In this document: positions 52,513-61,465 of the stretch, in pieces
Position numbering within the stretch: the stretch's first letter is position 1
How the letters are laid out: the number at the start of each line of letters is the position of its first letter
Position numbers and translations under genes: made by a program
The notes under the pieces: model-generated
The model's input: only the letters and a program-made list of their open reading frames with translations
The model's database searches: none
What the model was told of the DNA's origin: nothing
DNA from: Actinacidiphila rubida
GTDB lineage: Bacteria > Actinomycetota > Actinomycetes > Streptomycetales > Streptomycetaceae
Assembly: GCF_900110255.1 (NCBI RefSeq)
Contig: NZ_FODD01000030.1
Location: 41,915 to 105,914 of the forward strand
Direction of reading: 5' to 3'
DNA: 64,000 bases

Positions 52513-52547
52513 CAACGGTCCCCGCTAACTCAAAACGAAAGGTCGCC

Positions 52548-53432
52548 ATGATCCACGCCACCCGCGCCGGGCGTCATCGGCTCACCATCCGTATGCTCGC
52601 CGCCGCAGCAGTCGTTGCGGCTACCGCAGCGGTGTTGCCCTCGTCCGCATCAGCGTCGGCCTGTCCCGCCACAGCAGCAACCAAGTCCGACCACATGGAC
52701 CATAAGCCCACCATTGTTCTGGTGCACGGCGCCTGGGCGGACGGGTCCAGCTGGGACGGGGTCATCACCCGCCTGGAGCACATGGGCTACTCGGTCGTGG
52801 CCCCGCCCGACCCGTTGCGTGGAGTCAGCAGTGACGCCGCCTACCTGGCGGATTACCTCAGCACCCTCAAGGGCCCCCTCGTTCTGGTCGGGCACTCCTA
52901 CGGCGGCATGGTGATCACCAATGCCGCGTTGGGCAACCGCAACGTCAAGGCACTTGTCTACGACGACGCCTACATCCCTGCGCAGGGCCAGACAGTCGTT
53001 GAGATCACCGGTGCCAAGCCTGGTTCAGCGCTGGCCGTATCGGACCCCACCACCGTCTTCAACCTGGTCCCCTACCCGGGCGCCCCCGCCGGAGACGCCG
53101 ATCTGTACCTCAAGCCCAAGCTGGTCCGCACGGCCTTCGCTCAGGACGTTCCGTTCCTGAAGCAAAATCAGCTCATCGCCACCCAGCGCCCTGTCACTGC
53201 GTCCGCCCTCAACGAGCCGTCCGGTGCTCCCGCCTGGAAGACCATTCCATCCTGGGCCCTGATCGGACGGCAGGACCGAATCATCCCCGCCGCCGAACAA
53301 CGGGCCATGGCCCGTACAGCCCATGCTCACGTCACCGAGATCAACTCGTCCCACGTGTCCCTCATCTCCCACCCCCAGGCAGTGGCTGACGTGATCGTGA
53401 GTGCCGCGCGCCATTCGTTGAAGCGTCGATAG
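52548..53432 (+). CDS. secreted alpha/beta hydrolase
   Basis: The 294-residue protein has a signal peptide (1-40, AAAVVAATAAVLPSSASAS). The hydrolase fold starts with TIVLVHGAWADGSSWDGVIT (oxyanion HG). The nucleophile elbow is GHSYGGMVITNAA. The acid lies near GRQDRIIPAAEQ and the catalytic His in EINSSHVSLISHP. This EstA/PnbA-like group of small esterases is common in Streptomyces. A near relative begins at 63523. GAAAGG precedes the ATG, and a terminator follows. Confidence 0.85.
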   Translation: MIHATRAGRHRLTIRMLAAAAVVAATAAVLPSSASASACPATAATKSDHMDHKPTIVLVHGAWADGSSWDGVITRLEHMGYSVVAPPDPLRGVSSDAAYLADYLSTLKGPLVLVGHSYGGMVITNAALGNRNVKALVYDDAYIPAQGQTVVEITGAKPGSALAVSDPTTVFNLVPYPGAPAGDADLYLKPKLVRTAFAQDVPFLKQNQLIATQRPVTASALNEPSGAPAWKTIPSWALIGRQDRIIPAAEQRAMARTAHAHVTEINSSHVSLISHPQAVADVIVSAARHSLKRR

Positions 53433-53440
53433 CGTCCTCA

Positions 53441-53473
53441 GCGGCTCAGGCTGTCTCACGCAACCTGAGCCGC
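53441..53473 (+). terminator. hairpin terminator after the secreted hydrolase
   Basis: GCGGCTCAGG (53441-53450) pairs perfectly with CCTGAGCCGC (53464-53473) around a 13-base loop, just after the stop. The symmetric stem could also serve the convergent nitrilase gene. Confidence 0.65.
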
Positions 53474-53544
53474 GGAGGCCGGCCAGGTATCGGACGTCGC
53501 CATCACTGCCTCACGCGGATCGTCCTGCCGGAACGCGGCGACCT

Positions 53545-54522
53545 TCAGTCCGCTTCGATGTCGCTCTCCTTCGCGCGAAAGACGTCAACTGCTGTTTCAG
53601 CCGCTCGGTCGTGGATGTGGGCTGCGGGCGTGCGGTCGATCTGCAGGCTCAGAAGCTCCGGTCGGCTGTAGTGACCCCGCGCATCCATCAGCCGCTTCCG
53701 CTGGTCGATCAGGCCGAAGTCCAGGTCCACGATGACCTCGCCCTCGCCGGAAGTCAGGGGGTCCCCCATGACGCGCCCCTCGGGGTCGACGATGGCGGTG
53801 AAGAACCCACCGGTGAGTGACGGGCCACGGGTGTCCGCGGCGATGCGTCCCACCTGGTCATCGTCGAGCCAGGCGGTGGCGCATACGACGAAGCACGCCG
53901 ACTCCAGGGCATGCTGACGAATATTCACCTGGATCTGCTCGGCGAAGAGAGGGCCACCGAAGGCACCGGGGTACATAGCAGCGTGGATTTGCTCGCCGTC
54001 TGCTATGAGAGCGTAGCGGGCCAGCGGTTGGTAGTGCTCCCAGCAGGCGAGCTGCCCGATGCGGCCGACCGCGCTGTCCACCGCGCGCAGCCCAGAGGCA
54101 TCACCTTGACCCCATACGAGCCGCTCGTGGTATGTCGGCGTTATTTTGCGGCGGCGCTGGATCAGGGTGCCGTCTGCGTCGAACAGCAACTGAGTGTTGT
54201 AAATGGTGCCGCCGTCGCGCTCATTGACGCCGATCGAGACAACCATGTGAGCTTCGCGCGCGGCCTGCGCGATGGCGTCTGTTTCCGGCGAAGGGACCGT
54301 CACCGATTCCTCGAGCAGCCTCAGAGGCTCCTTGCCCATGGCGTAAGGAGCCTGCAGGAAGGAGAAGTATGGGTAGTAGGGGACGACGGTCTCAGGAAAA
54401 ACAGCGTACTGGACGCCCTGCGTCGCGAGGTCGCGAATCTTCTGGACAACCTTTTCCACCGTGCCTGCTCGACTGTAGAGCACGGGGCTGATCTGAACAG
54501 CAGCAGCCTTTACGACGGTCAC
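53545..54522 (-). CDS. nitrilase
   Basis: The 325-residue enzyme converts nitriles to acids and ammonia. The Glu-Lys-Cys triad is visible: FPETVVPYYPYF, RRRKITPTYHERLVWG and IGQLACWEHYQPLAR. The last is the nitrilase signature with WEHYQP rather than the amidase type. An ATG at 54558 is in frame, but AGGGAAA lies just before GTG 54522, which gives the usual short N-terminus (VKAAAVQISPVLYSR). It is convergent with the secreted hydrolase. The substrate range cannot be read from the sequence. Confidence 0.9.
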   Translation of the reverse strand: MTVVKAAAVQISPVLYSRAGTVEKVVQKIRDLATQGVQYAVFPETVVPYYPYFSFLQAPYAMGKEPLRLLEESVTVPSPETDAIAQAAREAHMVVSIGVNERDGGTIYNTQLLFDADGTLIQRRRKITPTYHERLVWGQGDASGLRAVDSAVGRIGQLACWEHYQPLARYALIADGEQIHAAMYPGAFGGPLFAEQIQVNIRQHALESACFVVCATAWLDDDQVGRIAADTRGPSLTGGFFTAIVDPEGRVMGDPLTSGEGEVIVDLDFGLIDQRKRLMDARGHYSRPELLSLQIDRTPAAHIHDRAAETAVDVFRAKESDIEAD

Positions 54523-54632
54523 GCTTAGTTTCCCTTCAATAGGTATCGCCACCCGCACCAGCAGGTTTGATCACCAGACTGATTGCTGCGGGATGCGGCG
54601 AGTGTCACGAGCCGTTGGGCCGGTCCACCGCC

Positions 54633-54998
54633 TCAGACGCCGACATCGATGGGACGGTCCATTGCGTTGGGGACAACTGCACGGATGACGACCTTGCCGT
54701 GGTTCGCCCCGGGGCAGCGTGCGGCCCATTCCACGGCTTCGGCCAGATCGACGCATTCCAGCACAAAGAATCCGCCGAGCTGGTCGGGGTTGTCCGACCC
54801 ACCTGAATGCGTGACTGTTCGCTCACCGTTGCGTACGGCAACGGTGGTTGCCGTCTCAGGTGATGCCAACTGGTATCCCGACCGCAGCACCCCTGCTTCC
54901 GTAAGCGCTGCGACGTAGTCGCGATAGTCCCTTCCCACGTTGATCCAGTCGACCTCTGCGCCTGTGGACGCATCTTGATAGATCAGCACTGAGTACAT
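54633..54998 (-). CDS. YciI/DGPF-like protein
   Basis: The 121-residue protein belongs to the YCII-related group with the core SDNPDQLGGFFVLECVDLAE and WAARCPGANHGKVVIRAV. It opens MYSVLIYQDASTGAEV. In actinobacteria these are often encoded next to ECF sigma factors; none is adjacent here. The longer open frame upstream is a shadow of the MFS gene. Function is uncertain; a dimeric alpha-beta barrel is expected. Confidence 0.8.
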   Translation of the reverse strand: MYSVLIYQDASTGAEVDWINVGRDYRDYVAALTEAGVLRSGYQLASPETATTVAVRNGERTVTHSGGSDNPDQLGGFFVLECVDLAEAVEWAARCPGANHGKVVIRAVVPNAMDRPIDVGV

Positions 54999-55198
54999 CA
55001 CTTTCGGTGCCTTCTCCGTTTGCTCACGCTGCCATTGCCATCGCCGACGAGATCGCGACTTTGGGGTTCCGCAGATCGTCACGCCGTCCCGACTATCTTC
55101 ATCAATTGCTCGGACCACACGGGAGGTTGCGCCCGAGGGCCTGCCCGGCGTCGCGGAGAGCTCACGGCGGTCACCGTGCTTGTCCGGCGCCCGCGCTC

Positions 55199-56665
55199 TC
55201 AACTGTTCTGGGGTATCGCCTCGGCCTTCAGCCGGGGGACGGCCTGGACGATGCCTGCGGCGAGACCGAGGAGGGCGAAGACCCACCAGATGTGATGGAA
55301 GGTACCGACTATCGTCGCCCGGCTCGGGCTTCCCAGGATGGCGACGAAGATGCTGATCCCCAGCACTGCGCCGAGTTGCCGGAAGCTGGCGTTGATTGCC
55401 GAGCCGATGGCGAACTGCGCGGGAGGGAGTTTCTCGACTGCGGCCGCCGACTGAACGGGCAAGGTCAGTCCGATGCCCAGTCCGGTGAGCAGAGTCCAGG
55501 GAAGCCAGTGTGTGGTCCAGTTCGGCGAGGCCTGCACGGACAAGGCGAAGCCGAGGCAGCCCGCAGTCCATGTGGCAGCTCCGGCCAGGAGGACGATGCG
55601 GTGCCCGATGACGGAGGCGAGTTTCGTCGTGGAGCGGGCGATGATCGTGACCACGACGGGGCCGGCGGCACTGGCGAGCGCGGCACGCAGGACCGAGTAG
55701 TGCCAAACGGACTGGAGGAAGATGAGGTTGGCCAATAGCAGCCCGAAGAAAGCGGTGGAGAACAGCAGTGTCGCGATGTTGATGTCCCGGAACTGGCGCT
55801 CTTTGAAGAGGGCGAGGTCCATGACGGGACGGGCGGTCTTCAGCGTGCGCCACAGGAAGGCCGGGAACGCGAGAGTCGCGCCTATGAAGCCGGCCACGAC
55901 CCACGGGTCGGACCACCCACGGGTGGGGCCTTCGATGATTGAGTAGCTCAGGAGCGCCGGCACGAGCGCGACGAGGACGGTACCCAGCGGGTCCGGAACA
56001 CCGGAGGCTTGGGGGTCACGCGACTCGCGGAGAAACTGCTTTCCGAAGGCGAGGATGATCACCGCGATCGGAACGTTGACCAGGAAGATCCAGCGCCAGG
56101 ACGCGTATTGAGTCAGGAGAGCACCGCCGGTGGGACCCACGGCGGCGGCCGCGGCGGCCATGGCTCCCCAGACCCCGATGGCGACGTGCCTGCGGGCTGC
56201 GTGGAACTCGTGAAGAACAAGCGCGAGCGAGGACGGTACGACAAGCGCCGCGAAGACTGCCTGGAGTGCACGGGCGCCGATCAGCATCGACGCGTTCGGG
56301 GCGAGCCCGCAGAGTGCACTCATCAGGGCGAAGCCCGCGATACCTACGGTGAAGATCCGCTTCCGGCCGTAGCGATCAGCGACTCGGCCGGCGGGAATGA
56401 GCATGGCGGCGAACACCAGGCTGTAGGCGTTGAGCACCCAGGCGAGGTGGCCGGTCGTGGTGTGGAAGCTGCGGCTGATGGTCTCGAAGGCCACGTTCAC
56501 GATCGTGGTGTCGAGAAAGACCATGAAGGCACCGAGGCTACCGAGGATCAGTACCCATCGGGCGTGTGCTGCCTCGCCGGTGCCTCCAGCCTGTGGATCG
56601 CCCTCGTCGCCGACCGACACGGTCCCGTCACCTGAGGCGGACGCTCGTTCCGCGTTGGTCTCCAT
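55199..56665 (-). CDS. MFS drug-resistance transporter (DHA2, 14-helix type)
   Basis: The 488-residue membrane protein starts at ATG 56665 after AGGAG. It has the DHA2 markers FMVFLDTTIVNVAFETI (motif D1), GRVADRYGRKRIFTVGI (motif A) and SWRWIFLVNVPIAVIILAFG. Fourteen membrane helices are plausible. Such pumps export drugs or toxic metabolites by proton antiport. It is divergent from an HxlR regulator, and the palindrome between them (56719-56733) is the likely control site. Confidence 0.9.
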   Translation of the reverse strand: METNAERASASGDGTVSVGDEGDPQAGGTGEAAHARWVLILGSLGAFMVFLDTTIVNVAFETISRSFHTTTGHLAWVLNAYSLVFAAMLIPAGRVADRYGRKRIFTVGIAGFALMSALCGLAPNASMLIGARALQAVFAALVVPSSLALVLHEFHAARRHVAIGVWGAMAAAAAAVGPTGGALLTQYASWRWIFLVNVPIAVIILAFGKQFLRESRDPQASGVPDPLGTVLVALVPALLSYSIIEGPTRGWSDPWVVAGFIGATLAFPAFLWRTLKTARPVMDLALFKERQFRDINIATLLFSTAFFGLLLANLIFLQSVWHYSVLRAALASAAGPVVVTIIARSTTKLASVIGHRIVLLAGAATWTAGCLGFALSVQASPNWTTHWLPWTLLTGLGIGLTLPVQSAAAVEKLPPAQFAIGSAINASFRQLGAVLGISIFVAILGSPSRATIVGTFHHIWWVFALLGLAAGIVQAVPRLKAEAIPQNS

Positions 56666-56718
56666 GCGCTGCTCCTAGTGAGTTGTGAAGTGCGACTTAC
56701 TCGAAGGTAGCAGGGACA

Positions 56719-56733
56719 GTTTGAAAGTCAAAC
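56719..56733. promoter_or_regulatory. palindromic operator between MFS pump and HxlR regulator
   Basis: GTTTGA-AAG-TCAAAC is a perfect inverted repeat placed between the divergent MFS and HxlR genes. A related palindrome lies upstream of the second HxlR gene (57997-58015). It is likely bound by the HxlR protein. Confidence 0.6.
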
Positions 56734-56785
56734 CGCGTACGCTGCGTGCATGGACACTGCTCGGGAGTACGGAGAGGACCTGAAC

Positions 56786-57253
56786 ATGGCCAGTCAGCAG
56801 GCACCACAGCGCCCGTGTCCGATCGCATCCGCTCTGGAAGTGCTGGGCGAGCGGTGGTCACTACTGGCGATACGGGAGATGACCTACGGAGTTCATCGCT
56901 TCGGCCAGATCGTCGCCAACACGGGCGCGTCGCGGGACATCCTCGCTGAGCGGCTGCGCAAGCTCGAGGCGGCCGGGGTTGTTGAGCGTCGCCAGTACAG
57001 CGAACATCCGCCGCGGTTCGAGTACCACCTCACCGCGGCCGGCAGGGACCTTCACCCAACGCTTCTCGGCCTGTTCCAGTGGGGCGTCAAGTGGGTCGCG
57101 GGCACGCCATCGGTACAGGCAAGGCACTCATGCGGTCACGACGTCGCTGTCAGGCTGACATGCGACGGATGCGGGGCACAGGTCTCGAAGGCGAGCATCG
57201 AATTCGTCCCCGCCGAATGCCACGTCGGTTTTCCCTCCGACCCGGAGTGTTGA
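56786..57253 (+). CDS. HxlR-family transcriptional regulator
   Basis: The protein has about 155 residues with the HxlR winged helix (CPIASALEVLGERWSLLAIR, HRFGQIVANTGASRDILAER). A C-terminal extension carries three Cys (HSCGHDVAVRLTCDGCG) that could hold zinc or sense thiol stress. ATG 56750 is also in frame, but GGAGAGGA sits 7 bases before ATG 56786. It is divergent from the MFS pump and probably represses it. Confidence 0.88.
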   Translation: MASQQAPQRPCPIASALEVLGERWSLLAIREMTYGVHRFGQIVANTGASRDILAERLRKLEAAGVVERRQYSEHPPRFEYHLTAAGRDLHPTLLGLFQWGVKWVAGTPSVQARHSCGHDVAVRLTCDGCGAQVSKASIEFVPAECHVGFPSDPEC

Positions 57254-57487
57254 CGGTCGGGCCGCAGCCCACCGGAACACACGTAGCCCGACAGGCGCGC
57301 TGAAACGCACTCAGGAATCAGCGTGCCCCAGGCGGACAAGATGGCGCCGACCAGGTGGACGGGGGCCCGACCACCGTTAGTGCGACAAGTTCACCGCGAG
57401 CCACGGCGCACGCTCCCAGGAGCAGAGCGACACTTCCGCGGCCGAGTAATTAGTCGGACCCTGCTGGAACCCTCAGGGTCCATCCGC

Positions 57488-57976
57488 TCACAGTGCCTGC
57501 TCCGCCGGGCTGGCCTCCACCTGCTCAGGCCCACTCATCGACCAGCCCGGTGCGCACGACACCAGATGAAGGTCCTCGGCCTTGATCTCCTGCCGACACA
57601 CATCGCACAGGGTGACCGGAACGACCTGATGCCCGTGGTGCTCAAGGACCAGGGGCGGATCATCGACGGCCCACTTGTCGCCCCACGTCATGAGCGCGAG
57701 CAGGACCTTGAAGAGCTCCCGGCCAGCCTCGGTGAAGTGGTACTCGGAGCGAGAGACCTGGTACTCCCGCTTCTCCAGGAGGCCGTCGTCCACCAAAGAC
57801 TTGAGTCGAGCCGCCAACCTGTCGCGTGGAGCCCCGGTGTTGCGCGCGATCTGGGTGAATCTGTGATTCCCGAAGAGGATCTCGCGCAGCGCGAGCAAGG
57901 ACCAACGGTCACCCACCAGTTCAAGAGTGGCTGCCACGGAGCACGGTCGTCCCGGAGTTGTCCCACTACGCACCAT
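57488..57976 (-). CDS. HxlR-family transcriptional regulator, second copy
   Basis: The 162-residue protein (RPCSVAATLELVGDRWSLLA, HRFTQIARNTGAPRDRLAAR) is a paralogue of the regulator at 56786 and has a similar Cys-containing tail (VTLCDVCRQEIKAEDLHL). It is divergent from the NmrA-like gene at 58126, with a palindrome between them, and likely controls that gene. Confidence 0.88.
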   Translation of the reverse strand: MVRSGTTPGRPCSVAATLELVGDRWSLLALREILFGNHRFTQIARNTGAPRDRLAARLKSLVDDGLLEKREYQVSRSEYHFTEAGRELFKVLLALMTWGDKWAVDDPPLVLEHHGHQVVPVTLCDVCRQEIKAEDLHLVSCAPGWSMSGPEQVEASPAEQAL

Positions 57977-57996
57977 GCCTCGACGCTACCGCGCTT

Positions 57997-58015
57997 CGGT
58001 TTGCCGATCAAACCG
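57997..58015. promoter_or_regulatory. palindromic operator upstream of the second HxlR gene
   Basis: CGGTTTG-CCGAT-CAAACCG is a perfect 7-base inverted repeat 21 bases upstream of the HxlR ATG. A further half-site (ATCAAACCG) lies near 58046. It shares the GTTTG/CAAAC core with the site at 56719-56733. Confidence 0.6.
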
Positions 58016-58125
58016 TTGCGGGGTAACGTCGGTCACGTCCTGAAAATCAAACCGTCCGCACAGCCTTTTGCATCTCTTCGCGCCCAAGCTCGGGGAAACA
58101 CAGCCTCGCCCGCCAGGGGGACGCC

Positions 58126-59013
58126 ATGCCAGCCAGCGGTCCGATCTTGATTACAGGCGCCACTGGTCAGAGCGGGCGCCCGACAGCGCAGCTCCTGCTG
58201 GAGAGAGGGCATCACGTGCGCGCCCTCGTCCACACAGAGGACGCACGCTCTCGTGACCTCGCCAATGCCGGTGCGGAAGTGCTCGTCGGCGATCTGCAGG
58301 ACCTCCAGTCGACGGGCGCGGCGTTGAGCGGTGTCCGGTCTGCCTACTTCGTGTACCCCGTCGAAATGGGCTTGGTCCAGGCGACTTCCTTGTTCGCCTT
58401 GGCCGCAGCCGAAGCAGGCGTCGAGGGCGTGGTGAACATGTCGCAGATGCCTGCGCGACGCGACGCGGTGAGCAACGCGATGCGCGATCACTGGATTTCC
58501 GAGAGAGTCCTGGACTGGTCGCCGGTGCCAGTCACGCATCTACGCCCGACTCTCTTCGCAGAATGGTTGACCATCGAGCCACGCTCGGTGGCCGATCAGG
58601 GAGTACTGCGGCTACCGATGGGCAACGGGCGTCACGCACCGATAGCCGCCATCGATATCGCCCACGTGGTGGCAGCCATACTTGAGAACCCACAGGGCTA
58701 CGGGGGGAAGACGTACACGTTGACCGGCCCCGTCGAACTGGACCACACCGAGATCGCTGAAATCATGTCCGACGCGCTGGGACGTGTAATCACCTACTCG
58801 CCCATGAGCGACGCAGATTTTGCACACGCTCTGGAATCACAAGGGCGATCCCCGCACTTGATTCAGCATCTGACCAACGTAGTCCGGGACTACCGGGAAG
58901 GCCGATTCAAAGGAGTGAGCGACTCGGTCGAGTCGATTGGTCGCATTCAGCCGACGTCAGTGGGCGACTTTGTCCGCGGCAATCTTCAGTTGTTCGCAGC
59001 CGCGAGCGTCTAG
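58126..59013 (+). CDS. NmrA-like NAD(P)-binding protein
   Basis: The 295-residue Rossmann protein starts after AGGGGGA and opens with ILITGATGQSGRPTAQLLLE (GxxGxxG). It continues with RALVHTEDARSRDLANAGAE, VGDLQDLQSTGAALSGVRSA and THLRPTLFAEWLTIEP. NmrA-like members either sense the NAD(P) redox state or reduce quinones and other carbonyls (QOR2-like). Its divergent HxlR neighbour fits the quinone- or aldehyde-stress systems in which such pairs occur. Confidence 0.87.
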   Translation: MPASGPILITGATGQSGRPTAQLLLERGHHVRALVHTEDARSRDLANAGAEVLVGDLQDLQSTGAALSGVRSAYFVYPVEMGLVQATSLFALAAAEAGVEGVVNMSQMPARRDAVSNAMRDHWISERVLDWSPVPVTHLRPTLFAEWLTIEPRSVADQGVLRLPMGNGRHAPIAAIDIAHVVAAILENPQGYGGKTYTLTGPVELDHTEIAEIMSDALGRVITYSPMSDADFAHALESQGRSPHLIQHLTNVVRDYREGRFKGVSDSVESIGRIQPTSVGDFVRGNLQLFAAASV

Positions 59014-59080
59014 AAAACAATAGTAATCCTCTCCCGATCCACTTTACCACCACCCCTACGTGACAAAGGGCACAGGAGTC

Positions 59081-60043
59081 ATGGCACGAGAATGGGATGT
59101 TCGTCAGGTCGCGTCGGTCGACCGCAGCGATGCGGCCCACAGCATCATCGCGAACATGACGGGCCGAGTGAACATCACGTTCGCCAGTCGGACGGAAGTT
59201 CAGGCGAGTGGTGTCACTTCCCAACTAGGAGCGCTCACGGTGGCGACCGTGCACTCCAATGCCAAGACTGTGGAGAGAACAGTGCGGCTTTTCGCAGACG
59301 AGATGGAGCCTGGCATTTTTCTGGGTCTACAAGTCCGAGGTAGCTGCACGGTGGTTCAGCGTGACCGGCAGCAAGCAGTACGACCTGGTGATCTCGTGAT
59401 TTTCGATTCCTCTGCGCCTTATACAGTCGCGGACGAAGCCGGGATAAAACAGCACTTTCTGCGGATTCCATTGGCCAGGCTTGCGCTGACTCACGACATG
59501 ATTGCCGCAAGTTCCTCGGTGCGTCTTGCACCCGGTGATCCCATCTCCGAATTGACGTCGAGGCACCTGCGACGCCTGGCTGCCGGGCACGCTACGTTTG
59601 AGGGACGCGGCGCCGATGCCGTTGCGCAACCCAGCATCGACCTCCTTCGCGCAGTGATCACGACACATGCCGGCCAGCGGAAGCCAAGGGAAGAGCGCCT
59701 TCACGAGACGCTTCTGTGGAGAGTTATGGAGCATCTGCGTAACGAACTGGGCGACCCTGGGCTAAGCGCCAGCAGCGTGGCGGCGCATCACCATATCTCG
59801 GTGCGCCACCTCTACAAGGTACTGGCCGCCGGCGATGTATCGCTGGCGGACTGGATTCGAACCCATCGTCTGGAGGCTTGCCGGACGGACCTCAGTCGGC
59901 CGAGCGCGCAGGCGGACACCATCGAATCCATTGCCAGGCGGTGGGGCTTCACGGACATGTCCAGCTTCAGCCGAGCCTTCAGACGTTCCTACGGCATGAC
60001 GCCACGCGAGTGGCGTCGACTCCACGCACATGGCCTTTTTTGA
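59081..60043 (+). CDS. AraC-family transcriptional regulator
   Basis: The 320-residue protein has an AraC-binding-like sensor half (about 20-190: TVRLFADEMEPGIFLGLQVR, GDLVIFDSSAPYTVADEAGI) and a C-terminal double helix-turn-helix (SASSVAAHHHISVRHLYKVL, DTIESIARRWGFTDMSSFSR, YGMTPREWRR). It resembles the NphR/FeaR type that activates catabolic genes. GTG 59060 is in frame, but AGGAG is placed for ATG 59081. Likely targets are nearby catabolic genes such as the nitrilase or hydrolases (inference). Confidence 0.87.
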   Translation: MAREWDVRQVASVDRSDAAHSIIANMTGRVNITFASRTEVQASGVTSQLGALTVATVHSNAKTVERTVRLFADEMEPGIFLGLQVRGSCTVVQRDRQQAVRPGDLVIFDSSAPYTVADEAGIKQHFLRIPLARLALTHDMIAASSSVRLAPGDPISELTSRHLRRLAAGHATFEGRGADAVAQPSIDLLRAVITTHAGQRKPREERLHETLLWRVMEHLRNELGDPGLSASSVAAHHHISVRHLYKVLAAGDVSLADWIRTHRLEACRTDLSRPSAQADTIESIARRWGFTDMSSFSRAFRRSYGMTPREWRRLHAHGLF

Positions 60044-60451
60044 TCCAGCTTGCCAATGCTCAAATTGTGCATCGTTCTGTGCGTGGCGTGCACGACGGCG
60101 CGGCGGGGATTTCCTCACAGCCCAGGCGGTGGAAACAATGATCTCGACGTTGATCATCGGACACCGAACCGAAGGAGGTGGGAGCGTGTTCCGTGACGCG
60201 CGCCATGGAGACCATGCGCGGCGAGAGGCCGGTGGGCGGTGGCTCGGCGTGTCGGCCCGAGCCGAGGTTTTCACTGGCTACTTCCTTGAGTCGGCCGAGC
60301 AGGGACGTCAGCCGTTAACCCGTGCGCGGTACCCGCGCCGGTCAGTGCCGTGCGACACGACGCCACCTCCCTGTCACTTGCACCGCTAGTTCGGTCCGCC
60401 AAGGCAGGCTGCGTTGAGTCACTTTCAGAGATTCCATTTTGGTCGGGTATT
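60044..60451. other. intergenic region, no gene seen
   Basis: About 400 bases between the AraC gene and the channel gene. Open frames have no family resemblance. The last 100 bases presumably hold the promoter of the channel/carbonic anhydrase operon. Confidence 0.5.
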
Positions 60452-61453
60452 ATGAGCGAGACACCAAGAACTCAGTCTGACTATCGGATTAGTCTGAATT
60501 ATTTTGCTGTCCCCCTGGGTTTGGCCGGACTGGGTGGAGCGTGGACAGCGGCGGCGGCAGCTCTGAACGCCCCTGAATGGGTCGAGGATCTCCTGTTCTC
60601 CCTCAGTGGCCTGGGCTGGATAGCTCTGGCGATCCTTTACATCGGAGAGCGTTTCAAGCAGCGGGGAGCATTCCGAGCTGATCGAGAGCACCCGGTCGAA
60701 GGGGCGACGGCTGCCTTCCTGCCTGTCGTGGGAATCCTGCTCGTCACACACTTCGCTCGCTACGTGTCCATCGATGCCGCACGAGCGGTGTGCTGGGCTC
60801 TGGTGTTCGCACTGGCAGTGGTGGCTGGTCAACTCTTCGCCCACTGGCTGACAGGGCAGACCAACTTCGCCCAACTGCACCCCGGCTTCTTCCTCCCCCT
60901 GGTCGCCGGCCCCTTCATCGCCAGCATCGGGCTGTCAGTCGTGGGAGTGCCCACCGCGGCACGGGCCGCCCTAGGTGCCGGCCTCTTCTTCTGGGTTGTC
61001 ATCGGCGGCGTTGTCACCGCGCGGTTGATCACAGCCGGGCCGCTGCCCACGCCCACGATTCCCGCACTCTCCGTCCTGCTGGCCCCTCCGGCTACGGGTG
61101 GAATCGCGACGTTTGCGGCCTTTCAGGGGCACGTCGGGGTACTGCAAACGGCCTTCCTGGGGATTTTCCTGACCATGCTCATGGTTCAGGTATTTATCCT
61201 GCCCAGATATTTCAAGCTGGCTTTTGGGCTCGAGTTCTGGACATTCTCGTTTCCCGTAGCTGTCTCCGCGAACTACGCGATCCGCTGGTGTCAGTACGCA
61301 GGATTTTCCGGCTGGAAGGTGGTCTCGTGGATCGCACTCGGTATTGCGACAGCGATCATCCTGGCGATAGTCGCCGCAACCGCCCGATTCGCCGCAGGAC
61401 ACAGGAGTGGAAGCGAACTGAAGATCAGTCGCCCGACATCCGAAGAAAATTGA
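60452..61453 (+). CDS. SLAC1/TehA (TDT) family anion channel or transporter
   Basis: The 333-residue integral membrane protein has about ten helices. Diagnostic pieces are YFAVPLGLAGLGGAWTAAAA near the N-terminus, HPGFFLPLVAGPFIASIGLS, and WTFSFPVAVSANYAIRWCQY near the end, which match the TDT/SLAC1 fold. The family carries anions such as nitrate, chloride, dicarboxylates or sulfite. Here it precedes two carbonic-anhydrase-like genes by 12 bases, so bicarbonate or a related anion is an attractive but unproven substrate. The ribosome site is weak. Confidence 0.85.
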   Translation: MSETPRTQSDYRISLNYFAVPLGLAGLGGAWTAAAAALNAPEWVEDLLFSLSGLGWIALAILYIGERFKQRGAFRADREHPVEGATAAFLPVVGILLVTHFARYVSIDAARAVCWALVFALAVVAGQLFAHWLTGQTNFAQLHPGFFLPLVAGPFIASIGLSVVGVPTAARAALGAGLFFWVVIGGVVTARLITAGPLPTPTIPALSVLLAPPATGGIATFAAFQGHVGVLQTAFLGIFLTMLMVQVFILPRYFKLAFGLEFWTFSFPVAVSANYAIRWCQYAGFSGWKVVSWIALGIATAIILAIVAATARFAAGHRSGSELKISRPTSEEN

Positions 61454-61465
61454 CTGGGAGCAAAA

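Larger units (their letters stand above)
51654..52547. other. long intergenic region with short repeats
   Basis: Nearly 900 bases without a convincing gene, and lower in GC than the regions on its left. A short frame after the MazG stop (GRSPDETTVRGHNGFQDQSG, ending at 51802) looks protein-like but has no start or family. The region holds an 11-base tandem repeat at 51829-51850 and a hairpin at 52486-52512. It may be a junction between chromosomal segments. Confidence 0.4.
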
